Under the pieces are notes generated by a model that had not been told where the DNA came from, did no database searches, and saw only the letters and a program-made list of their open reading frames with translations. Positions 16,563-24,978 of a stretch of 64,000 bases of DNA are shown here, piece by piece (positions within the stretch are counted from its first letter, which is position 1; every line of letters begins with the position of its first letter). The stretch is from DATLFA01 sp039915945 (GTDB lineage Bacteria > Actinomycetota > Acidimicrobiia > Acidimicrobiales > WLNW01), in assembly GCA_039915945.1 (NCBI GenBank), contig JBDSMH010000032.1, positions 20,549-84,548 on the forward strand, given 5' to 3'. The position numbers were made by a program, and so were the translations under genes.

Positions 16563-17345
16563 GTGCCGACACAGCAGTTGAATGGTGCCGCGCTCTGCTA
16601 CGAAGTGACGGGCACCGGCCCCTCGATCGTGTTTGCCCACGGTGGTGAAGGCACGCGGCTGCACTGGTGGGCACAGGTCGCGGCGCTGCAAGATCGATTC
16701 CGCTGCGTCACCTACGACGCTCGCGGTTTTGGTCAAAGCGCGGTGGGCGACGTTCCGCCGACCGACAACATCCATCGCGACGATCTGCTGGCATTGACGG
16801 ATCATCTCGAGATCGAGCGAGCGCACCTCGTCGGTCAGTCGATGGGCGGTCTTGCCGTCTCCGGCGTCGCCATCGCCGCACCGCAGCGCGTCGATCGCCT
16901 CGTGATGTCCGATACCCCGTTCAACTTCGCCACCGCCGCGCTGGCCGAGTGGTCGGTGTTGATGATGGACAAGATCACCAACAACGGGTTCGATGTGCTC
17001 GAACACCTTTTCGCGCCGGGCTTCGATCGGCGTTGCCCGGACTTGTCCTATCTCTACCGCGCGCTCAGCCGGCTCAACCCGAAGCGCGATGACCCGCGCG
17101 GACTCGACGCCTACGAGGCGTGGCGGGATCAGCCGGTGGGGGACTATCGCGACTTTCCCGTACCCACGCTGTTCATCGTGGGGACCGAGGACGAGCTCAC
17201 GCTGCCTTGGTTGATGCGGGCCACGGCCGCGGCCGTCGGTGGTTCGACGTTGGTCGAGATCGAGGGCGCCGGTCATTCTCCCTACGCGGAGCAAACCGCG
17301 CGCTACAACGAAGTCCTCGAGCGGTTCCTATCGCCGTCTTCGTAG
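16563..17345 (+). CDS. Alpha/beta hydrolase (serine nucleophile)
   Basis: The 260-residue enzyme shows HGGEG (oxyanion region), the nucleophile elbow VGQSMGG, Asp in VGTEDELT and His in GAGHSPY, a complete Ser-Asp-His triad. It is similar in layout to proline iminopeptidase/3-oxoadipate enol-lactonase-type hydrolases; the substrate is unknown. AAGGACA precedes the GTG start, and the gene begins 10 bp after the Dabb gene. Confidence 0.85.
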   Translation: MPTQQLNGAALCYEVTGTGPSIVFAHGGEGTRLHWWAQVAALQDRFRCVTYDARGFGQSAVGDVPPTDNIHRDDLLALTDHLEIERAHLVGQSMGGLAVSGVAIAAPQRVDRLVMSDTPFNFATAALAEWSVLMMDKITNNGFDVLEHLFAPGFDRRCPDLSYLYRALSRLNPKRDDPRGLDAYEAWRDQPVGDYRDFPVPTLFIVGTEDELTLPWLMRATAAAVGGSTLVEIEGAGHSPYAEQTARYNEVLERFLSPSS

Positions 17346-17401
17346 AACTCGACAACTAGATTTTTCGTCGTCACCTATAGGGCGAACGACGGAGAGCTGG
17401 C

Positions 17402-17647
17402 ATGGAGCGAGGCAACGAGGTCGGGCAACCGGCCGCCGCACCGGCAACAACCGCAAATGTCGGCACCGTTTCGAATTCGGTCGACAACATGAGTGCCGAC
17501 GTCGGCGGCGTCGACATGAGCGGGCTCAACATCAGCGTCGCCGGTGGCGCCGCGGGCGGGGGAGCCAAGCGCAAGGACGACGGCTCGCGCGCGGCAGATC
17601 CCGACGACGCCGACAGCCCCCCAGGCAGCGGGCCGACCGGCGCATGA
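17402..17647 (+). CDS. Small Gly/Ala/Asp-rich protein, first gene of an unknown operon
   Basis: This 81-residue protein is low in complexity. An Ala/Thr-rich start is followed by a repetitive middle (SVDNMSADVGGVDMSGLNIS), a GGAAGGGA turn and a charged Asp/Pro-rich tail. It has no Cys, signal peptide or predicted fold. The ribosome site GGAGA is well placed, and the stop overlaps the next start (ATGA), so it is likely translated with the GCS2-like gene. A precursor-peptide or scaffold role can be imagined but nothing proves it. Confidence 0.55.
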   Translation: MERGNEVGQPAAAPATTANVGTVSNSVDNMSADVGGVDMSGLNISVAGGAAGGGAKRKDDGSRAADPDDADSPPGSGPTGA

Positions 17648-18492
17648 GCATCGTCGGCCTCGAGCACGAATACATCGTGCGCCGGGGCGAGACGGTGGTC
17701 GACTTCCGCGCGCTGCTGCACGATCTCGCAGTGCCGGGACGACGGCTCGACCCGGGGGATCCTCACGCCTATCGGCTGCGGTCGGGTGCGGCGCTGACGT
17801 GTGACGGTGCGGAGGCAGAGATCGCCACGCCGCCGGTCGATCTTGCGCCCGGCTTCGTGGATGCGATCGATGCGTGGGCCCGCGCGAGCACGGCCCAACT
17901 GCAAAGCGTCCTGGGTGCCGAGCACGCGCTCGAAGGTGTCTCGACACACATGTCGGTCGAGGTTCCCGACGAATCAGCGGCCGCGGTTGCCGCATTGTTC
18001 GCGCGCTATTTCGCGCCGGCGTTGATGTTGTTGTCCGACGGCATCGATTCACCCGGGCTACTCGTGCGTCCTCGTTTCGGCCGCGTCGAACTCGGCACCG
18101 ATTACACGTCAGGCCCGCATCGCCGGGCGGCGACGGCGCTCGCCGTTGGTGGCGTTCTCGCGTGCTTCGACGCTGCCAGTCGCGCGCGTTCTGTTGCGAC
18201 GCTACCGCGCGCAATGCGCACCGACTTCGTGCCGGCGACCTCGCGCTGGGGTTGGTACGTCGACCGCCGTGCCTTCGGCATCGACCTTTACGAACACGGG
18301 CGCGCGGCACGTCTTCGTCGAGCCCGCAGCCTCGGCCACGACTGCGGACAGGACGTGCTCGATCGCAGTTGGTCCTGCGCACGCGCTGCCCTCGCCGCTT
18401 TCGCTGCGCCGTCAGATCTCCACGACGCCGACGTCGTCGTCGCGGCGTCGGTGCCGTTGCCCTGCGAACACGATCGCGGTCGGCGAGCCTGA
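17644..18492 (+). CDS. Glutamate-cysteine ligase (GCS2)-like protein
   Basis: The 282-residue protein starts VGLEHEYIV and continues with DGAEAEIATPP, EGVSTHMSVEV and RVELGTDYTSG. The spacing of these acidic and histidine motifs resembles the GCS2/carboxylate-amine ligase fold, which uses such residues for Mg-ATP and amino-acid binding. Similarity is only at the motif level, so the activity is uncertain. It overlaps the small upstream gene by 4 bp. Its end lies close to the following membrane-protein gene. Confidence 0.5.
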   Translation: MSIVGLEHEYIVRRGETVVDFRALLHDLAVPGRRLDPGDPHAYRLRSGAALTCDGAEAEIATPPVDLAPGFVDAIDAWARASTAQLQSVLGAEHALEGVSTHMSVEVPDESAAAVAALFARYFAPALMLLSDGIDSPGLLVRPRFGRVELGTDYTSGPHRRAATALAVGGVLACFDAASRARSVATLPRAMRTDFVPATSRWGWYVDRRAFGIDLYEHGRAARLRRARSLGHDCGQDVLDRSWSCARAALAAFAAPSDLHDADVVVAASVPLPCEHDRGRRA

Positions 18493-18544
18493 TCTCGCGC
18501 CCCGCCGTCCGGATGCAACCTCGTTCGGTGACATCGTCGATTTG

Positions 18545-19462
18545 ATGGAGCGTCCGGGCTTCTCCGTTCGAGCCGTGAGCGCGACGTGGGATTTCACTGT
18601 GTTCGCGGTGAAAGGGTCACGGACGGTGTACCTGAAAGTGCCGCGGCGCGAACTCCCAGTGTTTCTCGCGGACCTACGCGCCGGTTGCCTCGACGGATGG
18701 CTGCGCCGGGCATTCCGCGCGCCGCACCAAGGACGCGTGTTGCGTAGCCATGCACAGGCGCTCGAACGCGCGGTGTTCGACGAAGTGGATCCGGCGGCGA
18801 CGTTGACCGCGCCCGAGCGCGATCGTCACGGTCGTCCCGCGGTGGCTCGAGTGTCGACCGCGGTGATCGAAGAGACCGCGTCGCGCGTCGGTAAGAGTGT
18901 TGCGTACGTTTCGCCGCAGTCGTTCGTGCCTGGCGATGGTCGCCGCAACTGGCTTTGGCTACTCGTAGCGGTGCTCGCGGTGTTGCTCGTGGGTGGTGTT
19001 GCCGTGGCCCTCGCTGGTGGAGGCGACGACACCACTGTTGCGACGGCCACGACGCAGGTCGCGACGTCATCGTCCGGCGTGGTGGCGAGTCCGGCGACCG
19101 CGCCGCTTGCCACGTCCGCGTCGACGGCACCGGCTCCGTTGCCGTCGGTGGTCATCCGCACCACGTTCGTGTTTCCGGTCACGACCTACACCGTCGTCAT
19201 CGATGGGGCCGGCGCGCCACCATTCACGTACGCGTGGCGCATGATCGGCACCGAGACGCCCGAGTGTGCCGCACGCCTGCTCGTCGAGGGTCCTGACGAT
19301 CGCAGCGTCACGTGGGACCATCCGCACCCTCCCTGCGCGGTCGGCACTGACCACGCCGGCACGGTGATCGAGGCGGTGGGTACCAGCGCGACGATGCGGT
19401 TCACGTGCCGCTTTCAAGGCGCCGCCGAGTCCCTACAGCCCTGCAGCGTTACCCGCTTGTAG
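18545..19462 (+). CDS. Single-pass membrane protein with Cys-containing extracellular domain
   Basis: With the ATG at 18545 the product is 305 residues: a cytosolic part of about 130 residues, one transmembrane helix (WLWLLVAVLAVLLVGGVAV), a Thr/Ser/Ala-rich spacer and an exported beta-rich domain with four cysteines (near PECAAR, HPPCAV, FTCRFQ and QPCSVT). The frame is open further upstream, overlapping the GCS2-like gene, and the start is uncertain. Third gene of the unknown operon; no family recognised. Confidence 0.6.
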   Translation: MERPGFSVRAVSATWDFTVFAVKGSRTVYLKVPRRELPVFLADLRAGCLDGWLRRAFRAPHQGRVLRSHAQALERAVFDEVDPAATLTAPERDRHGRPAVARVSTAVIEETASRVGKSVAYVSPQSFVPGDGRRNWLWLLVAVLAVLLVGGVAVALAGGGDDTTVATATTQVATSSSGVVASPATAPLATSASTAPAPLPSVVIRTTFVFPVTTYTVVIDGAGAPPFTYAWRMIGTETPECAARLLVEGPDDRSVTWDHPHPPCAVGTDHAGTVIEAVGTSATMRFTCRFQGAAESLQPCSVTRL

Positions 19463-19545
19463 GCGGTCGGGCCACCTCGCGTGCACGGGAGGGAGGGCCA
19501 CAGAGATCCTCTAGGATTCGGCCCACATTCACTGCAGGAGGAAAC

Positions 19546-20031
19546 GTGGTTCTCGCGGTTGGCGATCAAGTTCCGGATATCGAGTTGAAGACGATGGGCC
19601 CCGAGGGCGCACCGGTCTCGGTACGCACCAGCGACGTGTTGGGCAAGGGCAAAGTCGTGCTGTTCGCGGTGCCCGGTGCGTTCACACCCGGCTGCTCACG
19701 CGTGCACCTGCCCGGCTTCGTGACGCAGGCCGACGAGTTGAAGGCCAAGGGCGTCGACACCATCGCGTGTATCGCCGTCAACGATGCATGGGTCATGGAA
19801 GCGTGGGGCAAGGCGCACGACGTCGGCGACAAGATCGTCATGCTGGCCGACGGCAGTGGTGACTTCACCCGCGCCATCGATCTCGTCATGGACGGCACTG
19901 GCTTCGGGCTCGGCCTGCGGTCGCAGCGCTACGCCATGGTCATCGAAGACGGTGTGATCACACAACTCAATGTCGAGCCGACGGGCGGCATCAGCGTGAG
20001 CTCGTGCGAATCGGTGATGGCGGGCCTGTAA
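19546..20031 (+). CDS. Peroxiredoxin 5-type thiol peroxidase
   Basis: The 161-residue redoxin has the peroxidatic Cys in PGAFTPGCSRVHLPG and the type-II/Prx5 pattern DTIACIAVNDAWVMEAWGK. A second cysteine near the C-terminus (SVSSCESV) could resolve the disulfide. It reduces peroxides in the cytosol. GCAGGAGGAAAC gives an excellent site for the GTG start, preferred to a longer frame from 19405. The RidA gene follows immediately. Confidence 0.9.
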   Translation: MVLAVGDQVPDIELKTMGPEGAPVSVRTSDVLGKGKVVLFAVPGAFTPGCSRVHLPGFVTQADELKAKGVDTIACIAVNDAWVMEAWGKAHDVGDKIVMLADGSGDFTRAIDLVMDGTGFGLGLRSQRYAMVIEDGVITQLNVEPTGGISVSSCESVMAGL

Positions 20032-20034
20032 CCG

Positions 20035-20430
20035 ATGTCGAAGAAACGCGATGTACGTCGCTTCGGCACCGCCGCCGAGGCCGGCTACGGCTTCGCGCAG
20101 GCGGTGCGCGTCGGTAAGACGATCTACATCTCGGGACAGACTGCGTCGGCGGTCGACGGCGCCACCGATCCCGGTGGTGACATGACCGCGCAGATGCGCA
20201 CGGCATACGCCCGCATCGTGAAGTTGCTCGACATGTACGGCGCGACGATCGGCAACGTCGTCGACGAGACGTTGTTCGTCACCGACATGGAGGCCGCGAT
20301 CCCCGCTGCGGTCGCGGTGCGGCGCGAGGTCTACGGGGGCGTGTTCGACGTTGCCAGCACGCTCATCGGTGTCCAGCGCCTCGGGGGTGCAGACCTCCTG
20401 GTCGAGATCAAGTGCACCGCCCGGCTCTGA
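20035..20430 (+). CDS. RidA/YjgF family protein
   Basis: The 131-residue protein has the RidA trimer signature: YISGQTA, helices with MRTAYARIVKLLDMYGA, a VVDETLFVTDM strand and the C-terminal LLVEIKCTARL. The Arg used for carboxylate binding appears near the end, in VAVRREVY and again in KCTAR. RidA proteins hydrolyse reactive enamine/imine intermediates from PLP enzymes. That fits the aminotransferase gene that overlaps its 3' end. Confidence 0.88.
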   Translation: MSKKRDVRRFGTAAEAGYGFAQAVRVGKTIYISGQTASAVDGATDPGGDMTAQMRTAYARIVKLLDMYGATIGNVVDETLFVTDMEAAIPAAVAVRREVYGGVFDVASTLIGVQRLGGADLLVEIKCTARL

Positions 20431-21641
20431 CTCCCGCCGAAGTCCACGACCTCCTGGCGTTCCCGGCTGCACACGCCCAAGCCGGCTATCACACCCCGCC
20501 CGAAGGCGTGCGGTACCTCTTCGAGGCGGGCCTTCCCGACCCCGAGCTGTTTCCAATCGACGATCTCGTTCGTTTGAGCGAGCGGGTGTTGCGCGAGGAG
20601 TTCGCCGAAGCGCTGCAATACGGCAGCGCCCGCGACGACGGCATCGCGGCCGGTTTCGTCGGCCTGCGCGACGTGCTGGCCGAACGTACGAGAGCGGCCA
20701 CCGGTCGCGCCGTCGATCGCCACGGCATCATGGTCACCTGCGGTGCGGCGCAGGCCTTGGCCCTGATGTTCGAAGCGTTCGTCGACCCCGGCGACGGGGT
20801 TGCCATCGAAGCACCGACGTGGAACACCGCGCTCGCGATGTGTGCGCGTCACGGTGCCGAAACCATTGCGCTGCCCATGGACGATGACGGCGCCCGTCTC
20901 GACGTGCTCGAAACGCACCTTCAGCGCTTGGCGGGAGAAGGACGGCGCCTCAAGTTCGTGTACACGATCGCCACGTTCAATACGCCCACCGGTGCGTGCT
21001 TGTCCCTCGATCGCCGCCGTCGGCTGATCGAACTCGCGCGGCAATGGCGCTTCGTGATCATCGAGGACAACGTCTACGAGCCACTGCGCTACGACGGCGC
21101 GGCGATCCCCAACATATTCTCGCTCGACGACACCGGGCTCGTGGTGAAGCTCGACAGCTTCAGCAAAGTCGTCGCGCCGGGGCTGCGTCTCGGTTGGGTG
21201 ACGGCCGAGCCCGACATCATTCGCGCGCTCAGCAGCGTTCGGGGCGACCTCGGTGTCGGCCAGTGGGTTGCCCGCACGATGACGCACTATCTCACCGAAG
21301 GATTGCTCGAGCCGCATGTGGCCGAGATGAACGAGTGCTACCGCGCGAAACGTGACTTCGCCGAACGGGCCCTGCACGAGCACTGTGATCCGTGGGTGCG
21401 TTGGCGCACGCCCGAAGGCGGATTCTTCTTGTGGGTCGGTATCGACGACTCCATCGACGCCGCGCAAGTGATGCAGCGGGCGCTGACCGACGGTGTGTTG
21501 TGCCGTGCCGGCGAACGATTCTTCGGCGATCGCGACAGCGGGCGCCAGTACTTGCGCCTCGCGTTCCCGTCGTTGCCCTTCGCCGGGCTCGAAGAAGGGA
21601 TCGCCATTCTCGGCAAGGCCATCCACGCCAGTCGGGGCTGA
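20412..21641 (+). CDS. PLP-dependent aminotransferase, class I/II
   Basis: This 409-residue fold-type I aminotransferase has CGAAQALALM (phosphate loop), NTPTG, EDNVYEPLRY (Asp contacting the cofactor nitrogen), the Schiff-base Lys in DSFSKVVAPGLRLGW and a C-terminal Arg in YLRLAFPS. It resembles 2-aminoadipate/aromatic-type (MocR catalytic domain-like) transaminases without the GntR domain. The GTG start overlaps ridA by 19 bp, so the two are coupled. RidA would clear its imine by-products. Confidence 0.85.
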   Translation: MHRPALTPAEVHDLLAFPAAHAQAGYHTPPEGVRYLFEAGLPDPELFPIDDLVRLSERVLREEFAEALQYGSARDDGIAAGFVGLRDVLAERTRAATGRAVDRHGIMVTCGAAQALALMFEAFVDPGDGVAIEAPTWNTALAMCARHGAETIALPMDDDGARLDVLETHLQRLAGEGRRLKFVYTIATFNTPTGACLSLDRRRRLIELARQWRFVIIEDNVYEPLRYDGAAIPNIFSLDDTGLVVKLDSFSKVVAPGLRLGWVTAEPDIIRALSSVRGDLGVGQWVARTMTHYLTEGLLEPHVAEMNECYRAKRDFAERALHEHCDPWVRWRTPEGGFFLWVGIDDSIDAAQVMQRALTDGVLCRAGERFFGDRDSGRQYLRLAFPSLPFAGLEEGIAILGKAIHASRG

Positions 21642-21672
21642 GGGGAGGCCGACAAATTCCGGCCCCGGGTGG

Positions 21673-21702
21673 TTGACAGATTATCTATCACTTGTTTACT
21701 AT
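21673..21702 (+). promoter_or_regulatory. Promoter of the hsp20 gene
   Basis: TTGACA (21673-21678) and TACTAT (21697-21702) are separated by 18 bp, in an AT-rich island unusual for this window. This is a strong vegetative-type sigma-70 promoter. No HAIR or CIRCE operator is obvious. Confidence 0.65.
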
Positions 21703-21741
21703 GTAGTCGTTCAACGACCCTCTACCCAGGAGGTGATGCGC

Positions 21742-22155
21742 ATGTTGATGCGCTTCGATCCGTTCCGTGAATTGGACCGTTTCACGCAACAATTGACCCC
21801 GGCTCGGCAATGGATGCCGATGGACGCGTATCGCAAGGACGAGCACGTCTACGTGCACTTCGATTTGCCCGGCGTCGACCCCGACTCGATCGAGTTGACC
21901 GTCGAACGCAATTCGCTAAGCGTCTCGGCCGAGCGCAGTTGGTACTACGCCGACACCATCGAGGTGCTGGCCAGCGAACGCCCGCAAGGCAAGGTTTCGC
22001 GGCAACTCATCCTTGGCGAGAACCTCGACCTCGATCACCTCGAGGCCAACTACGACAAGGGTGTGCTCACGCTGACGATCCCCGTCGCCGAGTCGGCAAA
22101 GCCCCGCAAGGTGCAGGTTGGTTCCAACGAGGCCAAACGAGCAATCACCGTCTGA
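21742..22155 (+). CDS. Hsp20 / alpha-crystallin small heat-shock protein
   Basis: The 137-residue chaperone begins MLMRFDPFRELDRF, the usual N-terminal box, and carries an alpha-crystallin domain (MDAYRKDEHVYVHFDLPGVD to the GVLTLTIPV motif) with a short C-terminal tail. It binds unfolding proteins under heat stress. AGGAGG at 21728-21733 fits the ATG at 21742. A terminator follows, and a MerR/HspR-like regulator gene converges on it. Confidence 0.92.
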   Translation: MLMRFDPFRELDRFTQQLTPARQWMPMDAYRKDEHVYVHFDLPGVDPDSIELTVERNSLSVSAERSWYYADTIEVLASERPQGKVSRQLILGENLDLDHLEANYDKGVLTLTIPVAESAKPRKVQVGSNEAKRAITV

Positions 22156-22177
22156 AATCAACCGAATACGTACGCAC

Positions 22178-22216
22178 GCGGGGATGACTCCGAAAGGGTC
22201 GTCCCCGCTTGCGTTT
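22178..22216 (+). terminator. Rho-independent terminator after hsp20
   Basis: GCGGGGATGAC (22178-22188) pairs with GTCGTCCCCGC (22198-22208) with one G-T wobble, and GCGTTTT follows. It can end hsp20 transcription before the convergent regulator gene. Confidence 0.8.
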
Positions 22217-22256
22217 TCTGTCGTCGTCCCGAGGTTGTCGGCGCCGGCGGCGAGGC

Positions 22257-22580
22257 TCAGTCGTCGCCGTCGCCCAATCGGGCAATCTCGGCGCGTAGCG
22301 CGGCCACCTGATGTTGCAGCGCGATGATCTGCGCCATGGCGTTGTGGGGCACGCCGTCGCGGCGCATCGAAAAGGCTTGCCCGATGGCCTCGATGTCGTT
22401 GCGCGAGTATCGGCGATGATTGCCATCGGTGCGTTGCGCGGCGCAGACGCCGGCTTGGTCCATGCGCCGGATCACCTGTGGGTCGACCCCGAAGAGGTCA
22501 GAGACGACCGCCAGCGTGAAGAGCGGCTCGGTGGGATCGTCCAGTCGCACATGCCAGTCGAATCGGTCGGCGCCAGCCAT
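22257..22580 (-). CDS. MerR-family regulator, HspR-like
   Basis: The 107-residue protein has a MerR winged helix (LFTLAVVSDLFGVDPQVIRRMDQAGV ... DGNHRRYSRNDIEAI, quoted in parts) and a C-terminal coiled coil (IIALQHQVAALRAEIARL). Length and motif order match HspR, the heat-shock repressor. Its convergence on hsp20 suggests heat-shock control, although the typical HAIR operator is not visible. It has no metal-binding cysteines of the CueR/ZntR type. Confidence 0.7.
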   Translation of the reverse strand: MAGADRFDWHVRLDDPTEPLFTLAVVSDLFGVDPQVIRRMDQAGVCAAQRTDGNHRRYSRNDIEAIGQAFSMRRDGVPHNAMAQIIALQHQVAALRAEIARLGDGDD

Positions 22581-22653
22581 ACGGCGACTCTACTCGCCGA
22601 GAGATGCTTTGGGCCATCTCACCGACAGGTATTCTGTCGATGAGAATTCTGCG

Positions 22654-23727
22654 TCAGAGACCCCACACTCGGGTGGCGTTGCCGCAGACGATGGCCTCGC
22701 GCTCCTCGGAAGGAATCCCTTCGAATTCTTGGTCGACGAGCGCCCGTGAATCGGGCCACGTGCACGCCGGGTGGGGATAGTCGGTCGACCACATCATGTT
22801 GTCGACGCCGATCTCGTAGCGCAGGTTGTGCACGGCGAACGGCTCGTGGATGAACGTGGTGAACATGTTCCGGCGGTAGTAGAAGCTAGGTGCTTCGGTG
22901 ATCTCGTCGAACGGGTAGTTGCGCTTGGTCGCCATCTCGTCGAGATGGAACAGCCACCAGGGGATCCATCCGACGCCGGGCTCGACCCACACGGTCTTGA
23001 GCGCGGGGAAGCGTTCGAAGACACCGCTCAAGATGAAGTTGCCGTACTGCACCGACGTGAACATGCCCGACATCGGCTGGATGGTGCCTTGCGCGAACTG
23101 CGGCATCTCGCCTTTGTAGTACGTCAGTGGCGCGAGGCCGATGTGGAAACACGCCGGCAGTTCGCTGTCTTGGATGGCGGCCCACAATGGGTCGTAAACA
23201 TGGTCGTAGTAGTCGGGCGCTCCCAGTTCGATCGGATACACCGGAAGTTGCAGCGACTTGCCGCCGAGCTCGGCGATGCGGGCCACTTCGTCGACGGCGA
23301 CGCCGACGTCGTGGATCGGAATCTGATATGAGGCGATCAATCGCTTGGGATCAGCCGACGCGAACTGCACGAGCGTGTCGTTGAATGCTTGCGTCGCTTC
23401 GCGCCATCCACTCTTGATCAGGTAGAGGTAGCGGAACGCGCTGAACTCGCAGTAGCACACTTCGACATCGACGCCGTCCTGGTCCATGTCCTTGAGGCGC
23501 TCGATGGGGTTGTGGTTGCCCTCGCGACCGATCGCGTGACGTACCCCTTCGAAGCCCCGCGGCATCGAGTTCATGCCTTGGCGGATCGCCACGCCACCAC
23601 CCACGGCGGCTGCCGCGGCGTCGTAGTCCTCGTGAAACTTGCTCGCAAGGTTGCCCTTGACCGCGTCATGCGTGACCGTGACGTGGGAGTCGGCCGAAAC
23701 CAGCCGTTCTCTCGCTGCCGTGCCCAT
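22654..23727 (-). CDS. Amidohydrolase-2 family metal-dependent hydrolase or decarboxylase
   Basis: The 357-residue TIM-barrel protein starts with SADSHVT (the DxH metal motif of the family) and ends with WSTDYPHPACTWPDS, the conserved DYPH block. CFHIG supplies another metal histidine. Relatives include ACMSD-type decarboxylases and 4-oxalomesaconate-type hydrolases, so hydrolysis or decarboxylation of a carboxylated ring-opening product is plausible. The ATG at 23727 has GGGGGACAT before it. It is the last gene of the long minus-strand catabolic run, behind a hairpin. Confidence 0.75.
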   Translation of the reverse strand: MGTAARERLVSADSHVTVTHDAVKGNLASKFHEDYDAAAAAVGGGVAIRQGMNSMPRGFEGVRHAIGREGNHNPIERLKDMDQDGVDVEVCYCEFSAFRYLYLIKSGWREATQAFNDTLVQFASADPKRLIASYQIPIHDVGVAVDEVARIAELGGKSLQLPVYPIELGAPDYYDHVYDPLWAAIQDSELPACFHIGLAPLTYYKGEMPQFAQGTIQPMSGMFTSVQYGNFILSGVFERFPALKTVWVEPGVGWIPWWLFHLDEMATKRNYPFDEITEAPSFYYRRNMFTTFIHEPFAVHNLRYEIGVDNMMWSTDYPHPACTWPDSRALVDQEFEGIPSEEREAIVCGNATRVWGL

Positions 23728-23751
23728 ATGTCCCCCTACTACTTGCGCTGA

Positions 23752-23780
23752 TGGCGGGCCGGGTCGCACCCGGCCCGCCA
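23752..23780. terminator. Perfect 13-bp hairpin between binding-protein and amidohydrolase genes
   Basis: TGGCGGGCCGGGT (23752-23764) pairs exactly with 23768-23780 around a CGC loop. It follows the abundant-protein gene (the ABC binding protein) and precedes the last gene. It may stabilise the upstream mRNA end or attenuate downstream transcription. Confidence 0.6.
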
Positions 23781-23788
23781 CCATTGAA

Positions 23789-24925
23789 TCAGGCGCCGCC
23801 CTCGAGGAGCGTCACCGTCAGCGGCGCGAAGGTCGCGCCGGTCGTCTCGACCTTGTCCTTCTTCAGCGCGTCGACCGCCTTCTGCGCATAGGTCATGTTC
23901 TGCGCCTTGGCGTCAGGAGCCTTGGTGAGCACCGTCTTGCCCTCCAGGTTCTTCGTGCCCTGCGCGATCTTGACCGTCTGGTCCCATGCCGTCGTGTCGA
24001 GAATGCCGATGCCCTTGGTCGATGGCCAGATCAGCTTGTTGATCTCGTTCATCTGCCACAGCTGGTGGCTCTTGCCGAGCTTGGAACCCTTTGCCACCAC
24101 GATGTCGGCACACTTCTGCGCGTTGTCACGGCAGTAAATCCAGCCTTGGAACGAGGCCTGAAGAAACTTGATCGTGGTGTCCTGGTACGTCTTATCGGAC
24201 GCCAGCTTGGGGCCGTTGGCCCAAATCGCGTCCTGCAACATCGCCACGCCCTCTTTGTTGTAGTCGATGACGTTGAAGTCGGCCGGCGTATAGAGCGCCC
24301 CCGTCTTCGGGTTCTTGGCTTCGAGCACCTGCGCGTACTCGTTGTACGTCATTGCCTCGGCGGCGTCGATACCGCCGGAGAGTAGAGCTTTCATGTCGAA
24401 GTCCTGCTGCACGTTGGTGACGTCCTTCGCCGGATCGAGACCCGCCTTGGTCATCGCCGCGAAGACCTCGTACTCGTTGCCGAAGCCCCAGTTGCCGACC
24501 TTCTTGCCTTTGTAGTCGGCGCCCTTGGTGATGTTCTTGTCCTTGAACGAGACCTGCAAGGTGCCCGACTTCTGGAAGACTTGTCCAACGTTGACGATGT
24601 CGGCGCCGGCCTCGCGCGACGCGAGCGCCTTTGGTACCCATGCCAGCGCAAAGTCGACTTGGCCGTCCGCGAGCACCTTTTGCGGCACGATGTCGACACC
24701 GCCTTCGATGATCGACACATCGAGACCTTGGGCCTTGTAGAAGCCCTGATCGACCGCGGCGAAGTAGCCGGCGAATTGGGCCTGTGTGAACCACTGCAAT
24801 TGCAACTTCACCTTGGTCAGATCGCCCGTACTCGACGTCGAGCTCTTGTCGTCACCACACGCTGCTGCGACGAGCACTAGCGCGATGATGGCCGCAACCT
24901 TCCTCGTGACTCTGGTCCACTTCAT
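23789..24925 (-). CDS. ABC transporter substrate-binding lipoprotein, NMT1/THI5-like
   Basis: The 378-residue lipoprotein (lipobox VAAACG near residue 20) has the NMT1/THI5 fold: QLQWFTQAQFAGYFAAVDQGFY, GVDIVPQ, DFALAWVP and AEAMTYNEYA. Family members bind pyrimidine-like ligands such as HMP precursors, riboflavin or hydroxymethylpyrimidine derivatives. It is encoded with two permeases and an ATPase in the same direction, and next to reductive pyrimidine catabolism genes. Uptake of a pyrimidine or hydantoin-like compound is inferred. Confidence 0.88.
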   Translation of the reverse strand: MKWTRVTRKVAAIIALVLVAAACGDDKSSTSSTGDLTKVKLQLQWFTQAQFAGYFAAVDQGFYKAQGLDVSIIEGGVDIVPQKVLADGQVDFALAWVPKALASREAGADIVNVGQVFQKSGTLQVSFKDKNITKGADYKGKKVGNWGFGNEYEVFAAMTKAGLDPAKDVTNVQQDFDMKALLSGGIDAAEAMTYNEYAQVLEAKNPKTGALYTPADFNVIDYNKEGVAMLQDAIWANGPKLASDKTYQDTTIKFLQASFQGWIYCRDNAQKCADIVVAKGSKLGKSHQLWQMNEINKLIWPSTKGIGILDTTAWDQTVKIAQGTKNLEGKTVLTKAPDAKAQNMTYAQKAVDALKKDKVETTGATFAPLTVTLLEGGA

Positions 24926-24978
24926 TGCGTTTCCCTCCCGGGTTGCTTGATGTGTTGATGTCTACTCTTACTCAGCCT

